Part shown: piece after piece, positions 17,104 through 25,444 of the stretch
Numbering within the stretch: the stretch's first letter is position 1
How the letters are laid out: each line of letters begins with the position of its first letter
DNA from: UMGS1851 sp900555605
GTDB lineage: Bacteria > Bacillota > Clostridia > UBA1212 > UBA1255
NCBI GenBank assembly: GCA_902472555.1
Contig: CABROF010000002.1
Coordinates: 41,641-105,640, forward strand
Direction: 5' to 3'
Length of the DNA: 64,000 nt
The notes under the pieces: generated by a model
What the model was told of the DNA's origin: nothing
The model's input: only the letters and a program-made list of their open reading frames with translations
The model's database searches: none
Program-made: the position numbers and the translations under genes

Positions 17104-18867
17104 TCATTCAACCGGATAATTCTCTCTTGCCTGATAATGCGTATGCAGATCATGATGCGCCTGGTGACTCCCCGGCTTCCCATAATATTCTTCATACAGC
17201 TTCTGAATAAACGGATTGTCATGGGATTTCCGAACCGGAAGCGCACGGTCTTCCTCATAAGTTGCCTTTGCACGTTCCACACGCAGATCAATCCAGCTCC
17301 GGATCGCAGACGGCTGAATCACTTGTCCGCCGCCGTTTACGCAGCCGCCGGGGCAAGCCATAATTTCAATGAAATCATAGTCTGCTTCTCCTGCGCGAAT
17401 TTTATCCAGCAAGGCTCTGGCATTGCCGAGGCCGCTGGCCACCGCCAGACGGATCTCCTTTCCGGCAACATTGACAGTAGCCTCTTTGATTCCTTCAATA
17501 CCACGGACAGCGGTATACTCAATTGCTTCCACGGGTGCGGATTCTCCGGTCAAAACATCTGCCACGGTACGCAGCGCCGCTTCCATAACGCCTCCTGTTG
17601 TGCCGAAAATAACACCGGCACCGGAAGCATTTCCCATGGGATCATCAAAATCAGAGTCCTCAAGGCTCATAAAATCGATACCAGCCTCTTTGATCATCTG
17701 CGCCAGTTCCCGTGTCGTCAGCACTACGTCCACATCCGGATAGCCGGAAGCGCTCATTTCCGGACGGTCTGCCTCAAACTTCTTCGCAGTGCAGGGCATC
17801 ACGGATACCACATAAATATTTGCCGGATCAAGGTTCATCTTTTTCGCATAATACGTCTTCAGCACTGCGCCGAACATTTCATGCGGCGATTTGCAGGAAG
17901 AAAGGTTCTCCAGAAAGTCCGGATAATTATGCTCGCAGAATTTGATCCATCCCGGGCTGCAGGACGTGATCATCGGCAGACTGCCGCCATTGGCAATGCG
18001 GTTCAGCAGCTCGGTGCCTTCTTCCATAATCGTCAGATCAGCAGCAGTATCCGTGTCAAATACCTTATCCACACCGAGACGCCGGATCGCCGTTACCATC
18101 TTTCCCGTAGGCCGGGATCCGATCGGCATACCAAAGGCTTCTCCGATGGAAAACCGCACTGCCGGTGCTGTCTGCACCACCACATGCTTTTCCGGATTTG
18201 AAATCGCTTCCCAAACCTGATCCACACTGCTCTTTTCCGTCAGCGCCCCCACAGGACATACTGCAATGCACTGGCCGCAGTTGACACAGGGCGTTTCTAC
18301 CAGGGGTTTATTAAATGCGCAGCCTACCTTCGTGCGGAATCCCCGCTCCAAAGTTTCAATTACCCCGACAGTCTGCACTTTTTTGCAAACGCTCACGCAT
18401 CTGCGGCATAAAATGCATTTGTTCGGATTGCGTACAATTGACGGAGATAAATCATCGATGGGCTGCAGTGCGTGCTGCCCGGACAAATCCTTAAAGCGGA
18501 TTTCCGTTACATTTAAGTCCTTGGCCAGCTTCTGCAGCTCACAGTTTTCAGAACGTACACAGGTAAGACAGTTTCTGTCATGGTTGGACAGAATCAGCTC
18601 CAACGTCACCTTGCGCGCTTTTCTAACCTTCTCGGAATTTGTAATAACCGCAAGGCCTTCGGATACGGGGTACACACATGCAGCCTGCAGCGCTCTTGCA
18701 CCTTTGATCTCCACGACGCACATCCGGCAGGCACCGATCTCATTAATATCTTTCAGAAAACAGAGTGTCGGTATTTTGATATTTGCCTTCCTGGCCGCTT
18801 CCAGAATCGTAATTCCCTCCGGAACCTCCAGGGCGACACCATCTATTGTAATATTGACCATCTTCAT
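17104..18867 (-). CDS. hydA: [FeFe]-hydrogenase catalytic subunit HydA (NAD(H)/ferredoxin-linked)
   Basis: The H2-evolving subunit of a trimeric, electron-bifurcating-type hydrogenase. Domains in order: an N-terminal [2Fe-2S] ferredoxin (CFLKDINEIGACRMC), a His/Cys [4Fe-4S] site (HDRNCLTCVRSENC, about residue 96), two [4Fe-4S] clusters (CILCRRCVSVC and CVNCGQCIAVC), and the H-domain. Its motifs are L1 TSCSPGW (about 303), L2 MPCTAKKFE (about 358) and L3 MACPGGCVNGG (about 504). L1 has Ser where many monomeric enzymes have a second Cys. The 587-residue length fits the HndD/HydA group. The ATG at 18867 is nine bases after AGGAGG; an ATG at 18873 is too close. It is the last gene of the hyd operon. 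Confidence 0.95.
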   Translation of the reverse strand: MKMVNITIDGVALEVPEGITILEAARKANIKIPTLCFLKDINEIGACRMCVVEIKGARALQAACVYPVSEGLAVITNSEKVRKARKVTLELILSNHDRNCLTCVRSENCELQKLAKDLNVTEIRFKDLSGQHALQPIDDLSPSIVRNPNKCILCRRCVSVCKKVQTVGVIETLERGFRTKVGCAFNKPLVETPCVNCGQCIAVCPVGALTEKSSVDQVWEAISNPEKHVVVQTAPAVRFSIGEAFGMPIGSRPTGKMVTAIRRLGVDKVFDTDTAADLTIMEEGTELLNRIANGGSLPMITSCSPGWIKFCEHNYPDFLENLSSCKSPHEMFGAVLKTYYAKKMNLDPANIYVVSVMPCTAKKFEADRPEMSASGYPDVDVVLTTRELAQMIKEAGIDFMSLEDSDFDDPMGNASGAGVIFGTTGGVMEAALRTVADVLTGESAPVEAIEYTAVRGIEGIKEATVNVAGKEIRLAVASGLGNARALLDKIRAGEADYDFIEIMACPGGCVNGGGQVIQPSAIRSWIDLRVERAKATYEEDRALPVRKSHDNPFIQKLYEEYYGKPGSHQAHHDLHTHYQARENYPVE

Positions 18868-18880
18868 GACCATCTTCCTC

Positions 18881-20671
18881 CTATTCTTTCACAACCGCAC
18901 CGAATTTACACTTATCCATGCAGGCGCCGCATTTGATGCATTTGCTTTGATCAATGACAAACGGTTTCTTCACCTCGCCGCTGATACAGCCAACCGGGCA
19001 ATTCTTGGCACAAAGGCTGCAGCCTCTGCACTTATCCGGAAGTATTTTATACTGCATCAAAGCCTTGCATACGCCGGCAGGACATTTCCGGTCAACGACG
19101 TGGGCGATATATTCATCTTTAAAATACCGCAGCGTACTGAGGACCGGATTCGGCGCAGTCTGACCGAGTCCGCAGAGTGCGGAATTCTTGATCGCAGCCG
19201 CCAAATCATACAAATCATCAATATCAGACAATTCGCCCTTTCCGCTTGTAATTTTGTTAAGAATATCATACATGCGCTTGGTTCCGATTCGGCACGGAGG
19301 ACATTTGCCGCAGGACTCTTCAACCGTAAATTCAAGGAAGAATTTTGCAATGTCAACCATACAGGTATCTTCATCCATAATAATCAATCCGCCGGAGCCC
19401 ATCATGGAGCCGATCTCGATCAAGGTATCATATTCAATCGGCGTATCAATCAAATGCGCGGGAATGCATCCGCCGGAGGGTCCGCCGGTTTGCGCTGCTT
19501 TGAATTTCTTTCCGTTCGGAATACCGCCGCCGATATCATATACGACTTCGCGCAATGTGGTCCCCATCGGAATTTCCACCAGCCCGGTATTTTTGATTTT
19601 TCCGCCGACTGCAAATACTTTCGTTCCTTTGCTGCGTTCGGACCCGATGGAAGCAAACCAATCTGCGCCGTTCAGAATAATCTGCGGAACATTGGCATAG
19701 GTTTCCACGTTATTTAAAATCGTCGGTTTTTGGAACAATCCTTTCACCGCAGGGAACGGCGGTCTCGGTCTCGGTTCTCCCCGATGGCCTTCGATACTGG
19801 TCATCAACGCAGTCTCCTCACCGCACACAAACGCGCCGGCGCCTAAACGGATTTCTACGTCAAAAGAAAAGTCCGTACCGAAAATATTCTTTCCGAGCAG
19901 CCCGTATTCTTTTGCCTGGGCAATTGCAATCTGCAGCCGATGCACGGCAATCGGATATTCCGCTCTTACATAAATATAACCTTGGTTGGATCCGATCGCA
20001 TATCCTGCAATTGCCATTGCCTCCAGAACAACATGGGGGTCGCCCTCCAGAACGCTCCGGTCCATAAATGCGCCGGGGTCCCCTTCATCCGCATTGCAGC
20101 AGACATATTTTTGATCAGAGACGCTTCTGCGGGCAAAATCCCATTTTCTTCCCGTTGGGAAGCCCGCACCGCCGCGGCCCCGCAATCCGGACTTCAGCAT
20201 GACATCAATAACCTCTTCCGGCGTCATCTCCGTTATCACTTTTCCTAACGCCGCATATCCGTCATACGCAATATATTCGTCAATATTTTCGGGATTGATT
20301 CTGCCGCAGTTGCGCAGCGCAATCCGCATTTGCTTTTTAAAGAAATCCGTATCCTCCGCATCTGCGTTGGCAGCCGCTTCATGCGCTCCTTCCAACAGAC
20401 GTTTTACAATACGCCCCTTGAGTAAATGCTCATATACGATTTCCTTGACATCCTCTTTCGTTACACGGCAGTACATGGAACCTTCCGGATAAACGACCAC
20501 AATGGGGCCTTCGGCGCACAAGCCGAAGCATCCCGTCTTTACCATCTTGATCTCGTTTTCCAAGCCGGCTTCTGCTATGTACTTTTCAAACTCCTGAAAC
20601 AAGATCTGGGAGCCTGATGAAGTACATCCCGTTCCGCCGCAAACCAGTACATGCGCTCTGTATATCTGCAT
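18881..20671 (-). CDS. hydB: Hydrogenase NADH-binding subunit HydB (NuoF-like)
   Basis: The flavin-containing subunit that exchanges electrons with NAD(H) and passes them to HydA. The 596-residue protein has an N-terminal thioredoxin-like [2Fe-2S] domain (Cys11, 16, 48, 52), the NuoF core with GRGGAGFPTGRKW and ADEGDPGAF for NADH and FMN, an SLBB segment, a [4Fe-4S] site ESCGKCPPCRIGTKR near residue 458, and a C-terminal 2x[4Fe-4S] ferredoxin (CRGCSLCAKNC and CIKCGACMDKC). The domain set is that of bifurcating HydB, which is longer than respiratory NuoF. AGGAGG precedes the ATG, and it ends 13 bases before hydA. Confidence 0.95.
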   Translation of the reverse strand: MQIYRAHVLVCGGTGCTSSGSQILFQEFEKYIAEAGLENEIKMVKTGCFGLCAEGPIVVVYPEGSMYCRVTKEDVKEIVYEHLLKGRIVKRLLEGAHEAAANADAEDTDFFKKQMRIALRNCGRINPENIDEYIAYDGYAALGKVITEMTPEEVIDVMLKSGLRGRGGAGFPTGRKWDFARRSVSDQKYVCCNADEGDPGAFMDRSVLEGDPHVVLEAMAIAGYAIGSNQGYIYVRAEYPIAVHRLQIAIAQAKEYGLLGKNIFGTDFSFDVEIRLGAGAFVCGEETALMTSIEGHRGEPRPRPPFPAVKGLFQKPTILNNVETYANVPQIILNGADWFASIGSERSKGTKVFAVGGKIKNTGLVEIPMGTTLREVVYDIGGGIPNGKKFKAAQTGGPSGGCIPAHLIDTPIEYDTLIEIGSMMGSGGLIIMDEDTCMVDIAKFFLEFTVEESCGKCPPCRIGTKRMYDILNKITSGKGELSDIDDLYDLAAAIKNSALCGLGQTAPNPVLSTLRYFKDEYIAHVVDRKCPAGVCKALMQYKILPDKCRGCSLCAKNCPVGCISGEVKKPFVIDQSKCIKCGACMDKCKFGAVVKE

Positions 20672-20688
20672 GGTATTTCCTCCTCTAA

Positions 20689-21057
20689 TCAGTCATTTAC
20701 GGCGCCGATCGTATATTCTGTTACGACTCTGCCATTTACAATGTGATCTGTCACGACCTTGACAGCTTTTTCTGCATTCATTTTCACATAGGTTACTTTG
20801 TTGCCTTCCTGATCGATCACTTCGACGATGGGCTCAAGTCTGCACATCCCGATGCAGCCGGTCATGGAAACCGTTGCATTGCTGATATTCCGCTTGGCAA
20901 GCTCCTCAACAAACGTATTCATAACAGGACGCGCACCAGCGGCAATTCCGCAGGTCGCCATACCAACTACGATCCGCAGGCCATCCTGTGAATTTCTCAG
21001 ATTTATATCAGCTTTGGCCTTTTCCTTCAGGGCTTTCAGTTCTTCCAATGATTTCAT
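20689..21057 (-). CDS. Thioredoxin-like [2Fe-2S] protein of the hydrogenase operon (HndB-like)
   Basis: A 122-residue [2Fe-2S] protein. The ligand pattern is that of the thioredoxin-like ferredoxin fold: CGIAAGA with its Cys near residue 36, then CIGMCRLEP near residue 68. Only three cysteines are evident in the usual four positions (Cys36, 68, 72), since the first pair reads ATCGIAAGA, so cluster ligation may differ from HydC. Homologues occur as the fourth subunit (HndB) of NADP-reducing hydrogenases. Its start lies within the end of the ATPase gene upstream (50-base overlap) and has GGAGGTG in front. It may be an accessory electron carrier. Confidence 0.82.
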   Translation of the reverse strand: MKSLEELKALKEKAKADINLRNSQDGLRIVVGMATCGIAAGARPVMNTFVEELAKRNISNATVSMTGCIGMCRLEPIVEVIDQEGNKVTYVKMNAEKAVKVVTDHIVNGRVVTEYTIGAVND

Positions 21058-21610
21058 TTAAAACACCTCCGAAAATATTTGTTACCTCTTCATCGATACT
21101 TTCCTTTATCCATACCATAATATCGTATTCCGTAATCGGAACATCTCCAAGCTCTCTTTTTACCTCACGCGTATCGAAAACAAACGACTTCTTACCGGCT
21201 GACAGGGTAAGCACAAAATCAATCTTCGGACTTCCCATAATCAGATACCGTACGCTGTCCCCCACATCCCCTAAGGGCAGACGGTCAATATGACTGATAC
21301 AAAACTGTCCTATAATCGTAGTGCCTTTTCCCGGCTCAGACCAAAGCTCAATCCCGCCGTCCGCTTGTTCGCAGGCCAGTTTAAAGAAAGGAATTCCCAT
21401 GCCGACCTTTCTTGTCGTACGGCTGGTGGTAAAGGGATCCGCCACATTTGCCAAAAATTCCGCGCTCATCCCGCAGCCGTTGTCCGAAATGATGACACGG
21501 AGCAAATCGGCATCAGGCTCTGCTTCAATCGCAACCGAAACAAGCGCCGCACCGGCAGATACGGAGTTTTGTACCAGATCCATGATATGCAGCGAGATAT
21601 CTCTTAACAT
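21008..21610 (-). CDS. HATPase-domain (GHKL) regulatory protein of the hydrogenase operon
   Basis: A 200-residue protein with a histidine-kinase-type ATP-binding fold. The N box region is DLVQNSVSAGA, the G1 box is DNGCGM, the F region is DPFTTSRTTRKVGMGIPFF and the G2 box is GKGTTIIG. There is no phospho-accepting His domain and no sensor domain. The C-terminal 80 residues (DFVLTLSAGKKSFVFDTREV) are not part of the ATPase core. Such stand-alone ATPases are often found between hydC and hydB genes in Clostridia. The role is not established; protein kinase or anti-sigma-like regulation is plausible. It starts two bases after hydC ends. Confidence 0.8.
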   Translation of the reverse strand: MLRDISLHIMDLVQNSVSAGAALVSVAIEAEPDADLLRVIISDNGCGMSAEFLANVADPFTTSRTTRKVGMGIPFFKLACEQADGGIELWSEPGKGTTIIGQFCISHIDRLPLGDVGDSVRYLIMGSPKIDFVLTLSAGKKSFVFDTREVKRELGDVPITEYDIMVWIKESIDEEVTNIFGGVLNEIIGRTESPEGKGQS

Positions 21611-21612
21611 GA

Positions 21613-22101
21613 TTATTCCTTATATTTGGCCAAGATCCCCGGTACCTCATCCGGAACCAGACGACCGTAAACATCGTCATTAATCGTGAAAACCGGTGCT
21701 AACCCGCACGCGCCGATGCATCTGCACGCTTCCAAGGAAAATCTTCCGTCCTCCGTACTGTCTCCGACCTGCAGATTCAGCTCCTCCTTGAGTTTGTCCA
21801 ATACAAGATCCGCGCCTTTTACATAACACGCGGTTCCAAGACATACGGAAATTTTATATGCACCCTTCGGTTTCAGCGAAAATTGGGTATAAAACGTAAC
21901 GACACCGTAAATTTCCGCTAAAGGGATCTTCATCTCTTCTGAAATCACTTTTTGAACAGGAAGCGGCAAATAACCGTATATTTCCTGAGCCTCATGCAGT
22001 ACCTGAATCAGTGCGCCGGGCTTATCTTTGTTGCTGTTAATTACTTCTATCAGCTTGTCGTGCTTTTCGTCGGCACAACAGCCTCCACATCCGTTTTCCA
22101 T
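21613..22101 (-). CDS. hydC: Hydrogenase [2Fe-2S] subunit HydC (NuoE-like)
   Basis: A 162-residue thioredoxin-like [2Fe-2S] protein, the small subunit of the trimeric hydrogenase. The ligand set is complete: CLGTAC near residue 95 and CRCIGAC near residue 133. The NuoE-type segments ALIQVLHEAQEIYGYLP and IYGVVTFYTQFSL are also present. An unusual Cys-rich N-terminus (GCGGCCADE) precedes the fold. The operon promoter lies directly upstream and AGGAGG precedes the ATG. It passes electrons within the HydABC complex. Confidence 0.93.
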   Translation of the reverse strand: MENGCGGCCADEKHDKLIEVINSNKDKPGALIQVLHEAQEIYGYLPLPVQKVISEEMKIPLAEIYGVVTFYTQFSLKPKGAYKISVCLGTACYVKGADLVLDKLKEELNLQVGDSTEDGRFSLEACRCIGACGLAPVFTINDDVYGRLVPDEVPGILAKYKE

Positions 22102-22131
22102 CCTGAGATAACCTCCTATTCAATTTATAAA

Positions 22132-22180
22132 GGGATGTAACACATCCTTTCAATTATATCATCGCCCCTATCGCAAATCA
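22132..22180 (-). promoter_or_regulatory. Promoter of the hydC-hydA operon with inverted repeat at the start site
   Basis: On the minus strand TTGATT (22180-22175) and TATAAT (22157-22152) are 17 bases apart. A perfect six-base inverted repeat GGATGT-N3-ACATCC (22132-22146) sits where transcription should begin, about 30 bases before hydC. It could be an operator or a small leader hairpin. It does not resemble a Rex site. Confidence 0.55.
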
Positions 22181-22221
22181 ATCAACTTTTTAAATAATTT
22201 GCAATATTTCTTTAAATTTTG

Positions 22222-22971
22222 TTACGAAACGATTCTTCCTTTTTTCAGTGCCTCCACCACCCCCGCGGCGGAAAGTGTCTCCACTTCTATAAACGTAACG
22301 GCTTCCTGTATTTTATCGATATAATGCGCATCAGAAGCCCGAAGCAGCCGGTATTGCTCCAGCAACGGATATTGTAGCAAAAGCTGCTCCACAGTACAAT
22401 CGCAAGATATTTCCACAAAAGGCAGCGCATAGCCGTAGGGCAGCGTACCGAAGCTGGTAAGCACGCTGTAAGAATCTCGGTCTACATGGGCCGGATACGC
22501 AATGCCGTCCAGCCGGTCTGCAATAGAAAACACATCGTCAATCGAAATGCCGGTAGGAGACAGAAGCATATGGGAAAGAGCGCCTGTCGGCTCGTCATTT
22601 TCATTAAAAATCAGCTGATCACCAAAAATTTCCGGCCGATTCTCAGCCGGTACGTATGATTCATCTACTATTTTTTGAAACGCCTCCAGCGCTTCGATCG
22701 TTTTAAACAAACAAACCACATGGATTTCCTCTACGGATTCCAGCTCCATTCCAGGGACGACGACTACGCCCATTGCTTTTCCGATTGCAACAGCCGCACG
22801 TACATTTTGACTGCTGTTATGATCCGTAACTGCGATCGCATGCAAACCGTTGATGGCTGCCATGCCTACGATATTGCCCGGCGTCATCATTTCATCACCG
22901 CACGGCGACAGCGCGGAATGCATATGCAGATCCACTGCAGCTCTGATCAATGTACTGTGTCCTCGTTCCAT
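22222..22971 (-). CDS. PHP-domain metal-dependent phosphoesterase
   Basis: About 249 residues forming a PHP domain. Metal-site motifs are DLHMHSALSPCGD near residue 15, VTDHNS near 50, an E in GMELESVEEIHV, AHVDR near 165 and the final SDAHY near 215. The family hydrolyses phosphate esters, some acting on nucleotides or 3'-phosphoadenosine phosphates; this one's substrate is unknown. It lies between the DRTGG gene (8-base gap or overlap, depending on the start) and the hydrogenase promoter. It belongs to the upstream sensing-type gene set. The start is uncertain: ATG at 22971 or TTG at 22992. Confidence 0.8.
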   Translation of the reverse strand: MERGHSTLIRAAVDLHMHSALSPCGDEMMTPGNIVGMAAINGLHAIAVTDHNSSQNVRAAVAIGKAMGVVVVPGMELESVEEIHVVCLFKTIEALEAFQKIVDESYVPAENRPEIFGDQLIFNENDEPTGALSHMLLSPTGISIDDVFSIADRLDGIAYPAHVDRDSYSVLTSFGTLPYGYALPFVEISCDCTVEQLLLQYPLLEQYRLLRASDAHYIDKIQEAVTFIEVETLSAAGVVEALKKGRIVS

Positions 22972-22978
22972 AAATACA

Positions 22979-23311
22979 TCATTTATCCTCAAGCAGACGA
23001 TTTACTTTAATAATCACTTCAGCAGCGGTCATTTCCGTGGACAGCAGCGTCACTTCTTTTTGATCGGCCCGTTCAATCAGGCCGTCGTACACCTCGACAT
23101 TTTCCGGAATTACGACGCAGCCGACATCCGCAAGAGAGGCAACCGCAATTACATTAATGTTATTCATAACCGTTACCCAGAGGTCTCCCGGCGCGGCATG
23201 GGAAATCACCCAGCTCAGCAGGTCGCAGGTATAGACGCCGCTGATTTCTCTGTCCGGATCGCCGGACAGCAGCTTCATATCCAGCCTGTTTGCAATTTCA
23301 GATACTTTCAT
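22979..23311 (-). CDS. DRTGG-domain protein (second copy)
   Basis: A 110-residue stand-alone DRTGG-type domain, starting MKVSEIANRLDMKLLSGD. It aligns with the domain in CBS/DRTGG phosphotransacetylase- and DHH-linked proteins and with its own paralogue at 25073-25426. It has LSWVISHAAPGDLWVTV and VIAVASLADVGCVVIPE segments and no cofactor motif that I recognise. Its start overlaps the stop of the HydS-like gene by four bases, so it is made together with that protein. The function of the isolated domain is unknown; nucleotide or ligand sensing is a guess. Confidence 0.8.
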   Translation of the reverse strand: MKVSEIANRLDMKLLSGDPDREISGVYTCDLLSWVISHAAPGDLWVTVMNNINVIAVASLADVGCVVIPENVEVYDGLIERADQKEVTLLSTEMTAAEVIIKVNRLLEDK

Positions 23312-24627
23312 GTGTTTGAATCCTCCCTATCCATAACCGGGGGCATCATCCCCTCCAGCACAATCATCTGCTGTGCCAGTTCTCTGACTTTTTCACGTAA
23401 TATAAAAATACAATCCGTAGTGCTTGCATAGCCCCGCACCACGTCCTCCGCCAGCGCTCTGCAGCTCGGCGCGCCGCAGGCGCCGCAGTCAAGTGCCGGC
23501 AGCTGTTCATAAATTTCGTTCATATTCCGCAGCTTTTTCATCGCCTCGGTGATATCGCTGTCCAATGTCGTAACATCCCGGTGGGTCGGCACCACCTCCC
23601 ATGCATTTTCCTGAAGCTCTGTATCCGATACCGGGTACAGCATCCGCGGCGTCATATTGATATACCGCCGATTTCTGGTTTTGGCCACATACAGATTCTC
23701 CACTGTAAGCGGGCCGCCCAGGCAGCCTCCTGTGCACGCAGAAGCCTCGATAAAATCAACATCCTCTATTTTATCGTTTTCCAGCTCATCAAAAATATGT
23801 ACAACATTCTGGATCCCGTCGACGGAAAGCACCTTATCTGTCTTCAGCGCCAGCGCCTCCCCGCCCGTAGAAGCCCATCGAATCCCCTTATGACCAGCCT
23901 GAAGAAAATTCTCCACTTCCTTGTCCTTCATTTTGGACAGCAGCTTCAGCAGCTTAAAATAAATGGTCTTAATGGAAAACACGCCATCCACATTAGACCT
24001 TTTCAATTCAATCGGCGCCCGGACGCTCGTCATCTTCGCGGCACAGGGCGATATAAAAAACACGCCTACATCCTCCGGCGCAACATGATTGGCCTCGCAG
24101 AACTCTCTCCGGGCGTTCATAGCGGAAATCTCCATAGGAGACTTCACCGGTACTAAATGCGGAATCAGGCTGGGAAACCGCACTTGGATAAGCCGCACCA
24201 CCGCAGGACAGGCAGACGAAATCAAAGGCAGCTCTGTGTCCGGCTTTTCCATCAGGCGGTCCGTTGCTTCTGTTACGATTTCCGCGCCTCTCGCCACTTC
24301 GTACACATAATCGAAACCCAGCAGTTTTAGTGCATATACGATATGCTCTCTCGTATAATTTTGATTGAACTGCATGTACAGCGTAGGCGCCGGCAATGCC
24401 ACCGTATATTGATAATCGGCTAAAATATCCAGTGAATCCGTATGTGCGACCTTTGCACGATACGGACAGATCCGCACGCATTCTCCGCAGTCAATGCAAC
24501 GCTCATTCATAATCCGCGCTTTGCCTTTTCTGACTCTGATTGCATCCGTGGGACATCGTTTGATACAATTTGTACAGCCTTTGCACAGGCGTTCGTCCAG
24601 TTCGACAGAATGGAAATAATCAGACAT
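23308..24627 (-). CDS. Sensory-type [FeFe]-hydrogenase (HydS-like) with ferredoxin and C-terminal Fe-S domain
   Basis: A 439-residue iron-sulphur protein. The N-terminus is a 2x[4Fe-4S] ferredoxin (CKGCTNCIKRCP and CIDCGECVRICP). It is followed by an H-cluster domain with divergent motifs: SSACPAVV (about 137), ISPCAAK (about 192) and ASACTGGCLGGP (about 295). The C-terminus carries the four-Cys site LDCGACGAPSCRALAED near residue 392, as in RnfB and CODH-type proteins. The L1 motif has Ala where catalytic enzymes keep the proton-relay Cys, the pattern expected of sensory or slow hydrogenases. The ATG at 24627 has AAGGTGA five bases upstream. It lies among DRTGG, ATPase and PHP genes. Confidence 0.88.
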   Translation of the reverse strand: MSDYFHSVELDERLCKGCTNCIKRCPTDAIRVRKGKARIMNERCIDCGECVRICPYRAKVAHTDSLDILADYQYTVALPAPTLYMQFNQNYTREHIVYALKLLGFDYVYEVARGAEIVTEATDRLMEKPDTELPLISSACPAVVRLIQVRFPSLIPHLVPVKSPMEISAMNARREFCEANHVAPEDVGVFFISPCAAKMTSVRAPIELKRSNVDGVFSIKTIYFKLLKLLSKMKDKEVENFLQAGHKGIRWASTGGEALALKTDKVLSVDGIQNVVHIFDELENDKIEDVDFIEASACTGGCLGGPLTVENLYVAKTRNRRYINMTPRMLYPVSDTELQENAWEVVPTHRDVTTLDSDITEAMKKLRNMNEIYEQLPALDCGACGAPSCRALAEDVVRGYASTTDCIFILREKVRELAQQMIVLEGMMPPVMDREDSNT

Positions 24628-24638
24628 ATGTATCACCT

Positions 24639-25082
24639 TTATTGTATGTTTACGATGAGTGTTACTGCTGTACCCTTTCCTACCGTACTTTCAATTTTCA
24701 GTTCATCCGTATAACGCTTCATATTCGGCAGACCCATTCCTGCCCCGAAACCCAGCTCCCGGACGGTTTCCGAGGCAGTAGACCACCCCTCCTGCATTGC
24801 CTGGTCAATATTCGGAATGCCTGGTCCGTTGTCAGAGATCACCACAATAATCTTTTCCGGACTGATTGCAACGTCCGCGGCTCCGCCGCCTGCATGTATC
24901 ACCGCGTTGATCTCCGCCTCATACATGGCAATCGCAACCCGTTTCACCACATTGGGCGCTACGCCGAGCCGGTTCAGCGTCTTTTTGACGCCGCTGGAAG
25001 CCTCGCCCGCTGCTGAAAAGTCTTCGGCATCTATGTCATAATGCAGTTTTACAACCGCGTCTCCCGTTTCATTCAATTCCAT
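24639..25082 (-). CDS. Anti-sigma/serine kinase-type ATPase (HATPase_c_2)
   Basis: A 147-residue GHKL ATPase of the RsbW/SpoIIAB type. It has the N box (AMYEAEINAVIHA), the G1 box SDNGPGIPN, and the G2 segment GFGAGMGLPNMKRY followed by GKGTAVTL. It contains the complete ATP-binding fold but no partner anti-anti-sigma gene is beside it. I set the start at 25082 because the upstream part of the longer frame has no homology-like features and overlaps the DRTGG gene. It lies 11 bases before the HydS-like gene, so phosphorylation or switch control of that module is plausible. Confidence 0.8.
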   Translation of the reverse strand: MELNETGDAVVKLHYDIDAEDFSAAGEASSGVKKTLNRLGVAPNVVKRVAIAMYEAEINAVIHAGGGAADVAISPEKIIVVISDNGPGIPNIDQAMQEGWSTASETVRELGFGAGMGLPNMKRYTDELKIESTVGKGTAVTLIVNIQ

Positions 25083-25426
25083 ACACCTCGCCCCACAATA
25101 CCGGCACTGTACAACTTTCCGCAGGCAATAAACAGCGGGTGATTCGTGGTCAGTACAATAATTCCTTTTTCCTTTGCCAATTCGACGATCTGCTCTCCGG
25201 GAACCTTTCCCCGTACAAAACAAATCACCCGGATATCCATCATTTCCGCAGTTCTCACTACCTGCGCATTTACCAGACCTGTGCACAAAATGACACTCTC
25301 TTTTACGAATGCCATCACGTCACTCATCAGGTCTGCACCGCATCCGGAATAAACCTCCAGATCCAGATGATCCTCCCCGGTCAATACCTTCGCTTCAAGA
25401 ATTTTAATGATTTCGCTTACTTTCAT
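25073..25426 (-). CDS. DRTGG-domain protein (first copy)
   Basis: A 117-residue stand-alone DRTGG-type domain, starting MKVSEIIKILEAKVLTGED. It has GADLMSDVMAFVKESVILCTG and DIRVICFVRGKVP segments. It is the paralogue of the gene at 22979. It is the first gene of the sensing module, overlaps the ATPase gene by ten bases and starts 18 bases after the valS stop, so it may be read through from valS. No catalytic residues are evident. The role is unknown. Confidence 0.8.
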   Translation of the reverse strand: MKVSEIIKILEAKVLTGEDHLDLEVYSGCGADLMSDVMAFVKESVILCTGLVNAQVVRTAEMMDIRVICFVRGKVPGEQIVELAKEKGIIVLTTNHPLFIACGKLYSAGIVGRGVWN

Positions 25427-25444
25427 GCATTACCCGCCCTTTCG

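Noticed and set aside
17137..18201. Plus-strand open frame of 354 codons opposite hydA
   Set aside because: Antisense shadow of hydA; composition is typical of reverse-complement frames in GC-moderate genes.
18266..19717. Long plus-strand open frame (483 codons) opposite hydA/hydB
   Set aside because: It lies antisense to well-conserved hydrogenase genes, is rich in His, Arg and Phe as expected of an antisense reading, and has no recognisable domain or ribosome binding site.
22102..22221. Rex (NADH-responsive) operator before the hydrogenase operon
   Set aside because: Hydrogenase genes are often Rex targets, but the region has no TTGTTAA-N4-TTAACAA-like palindrome; only a short GGATGT inverted repeat is present.
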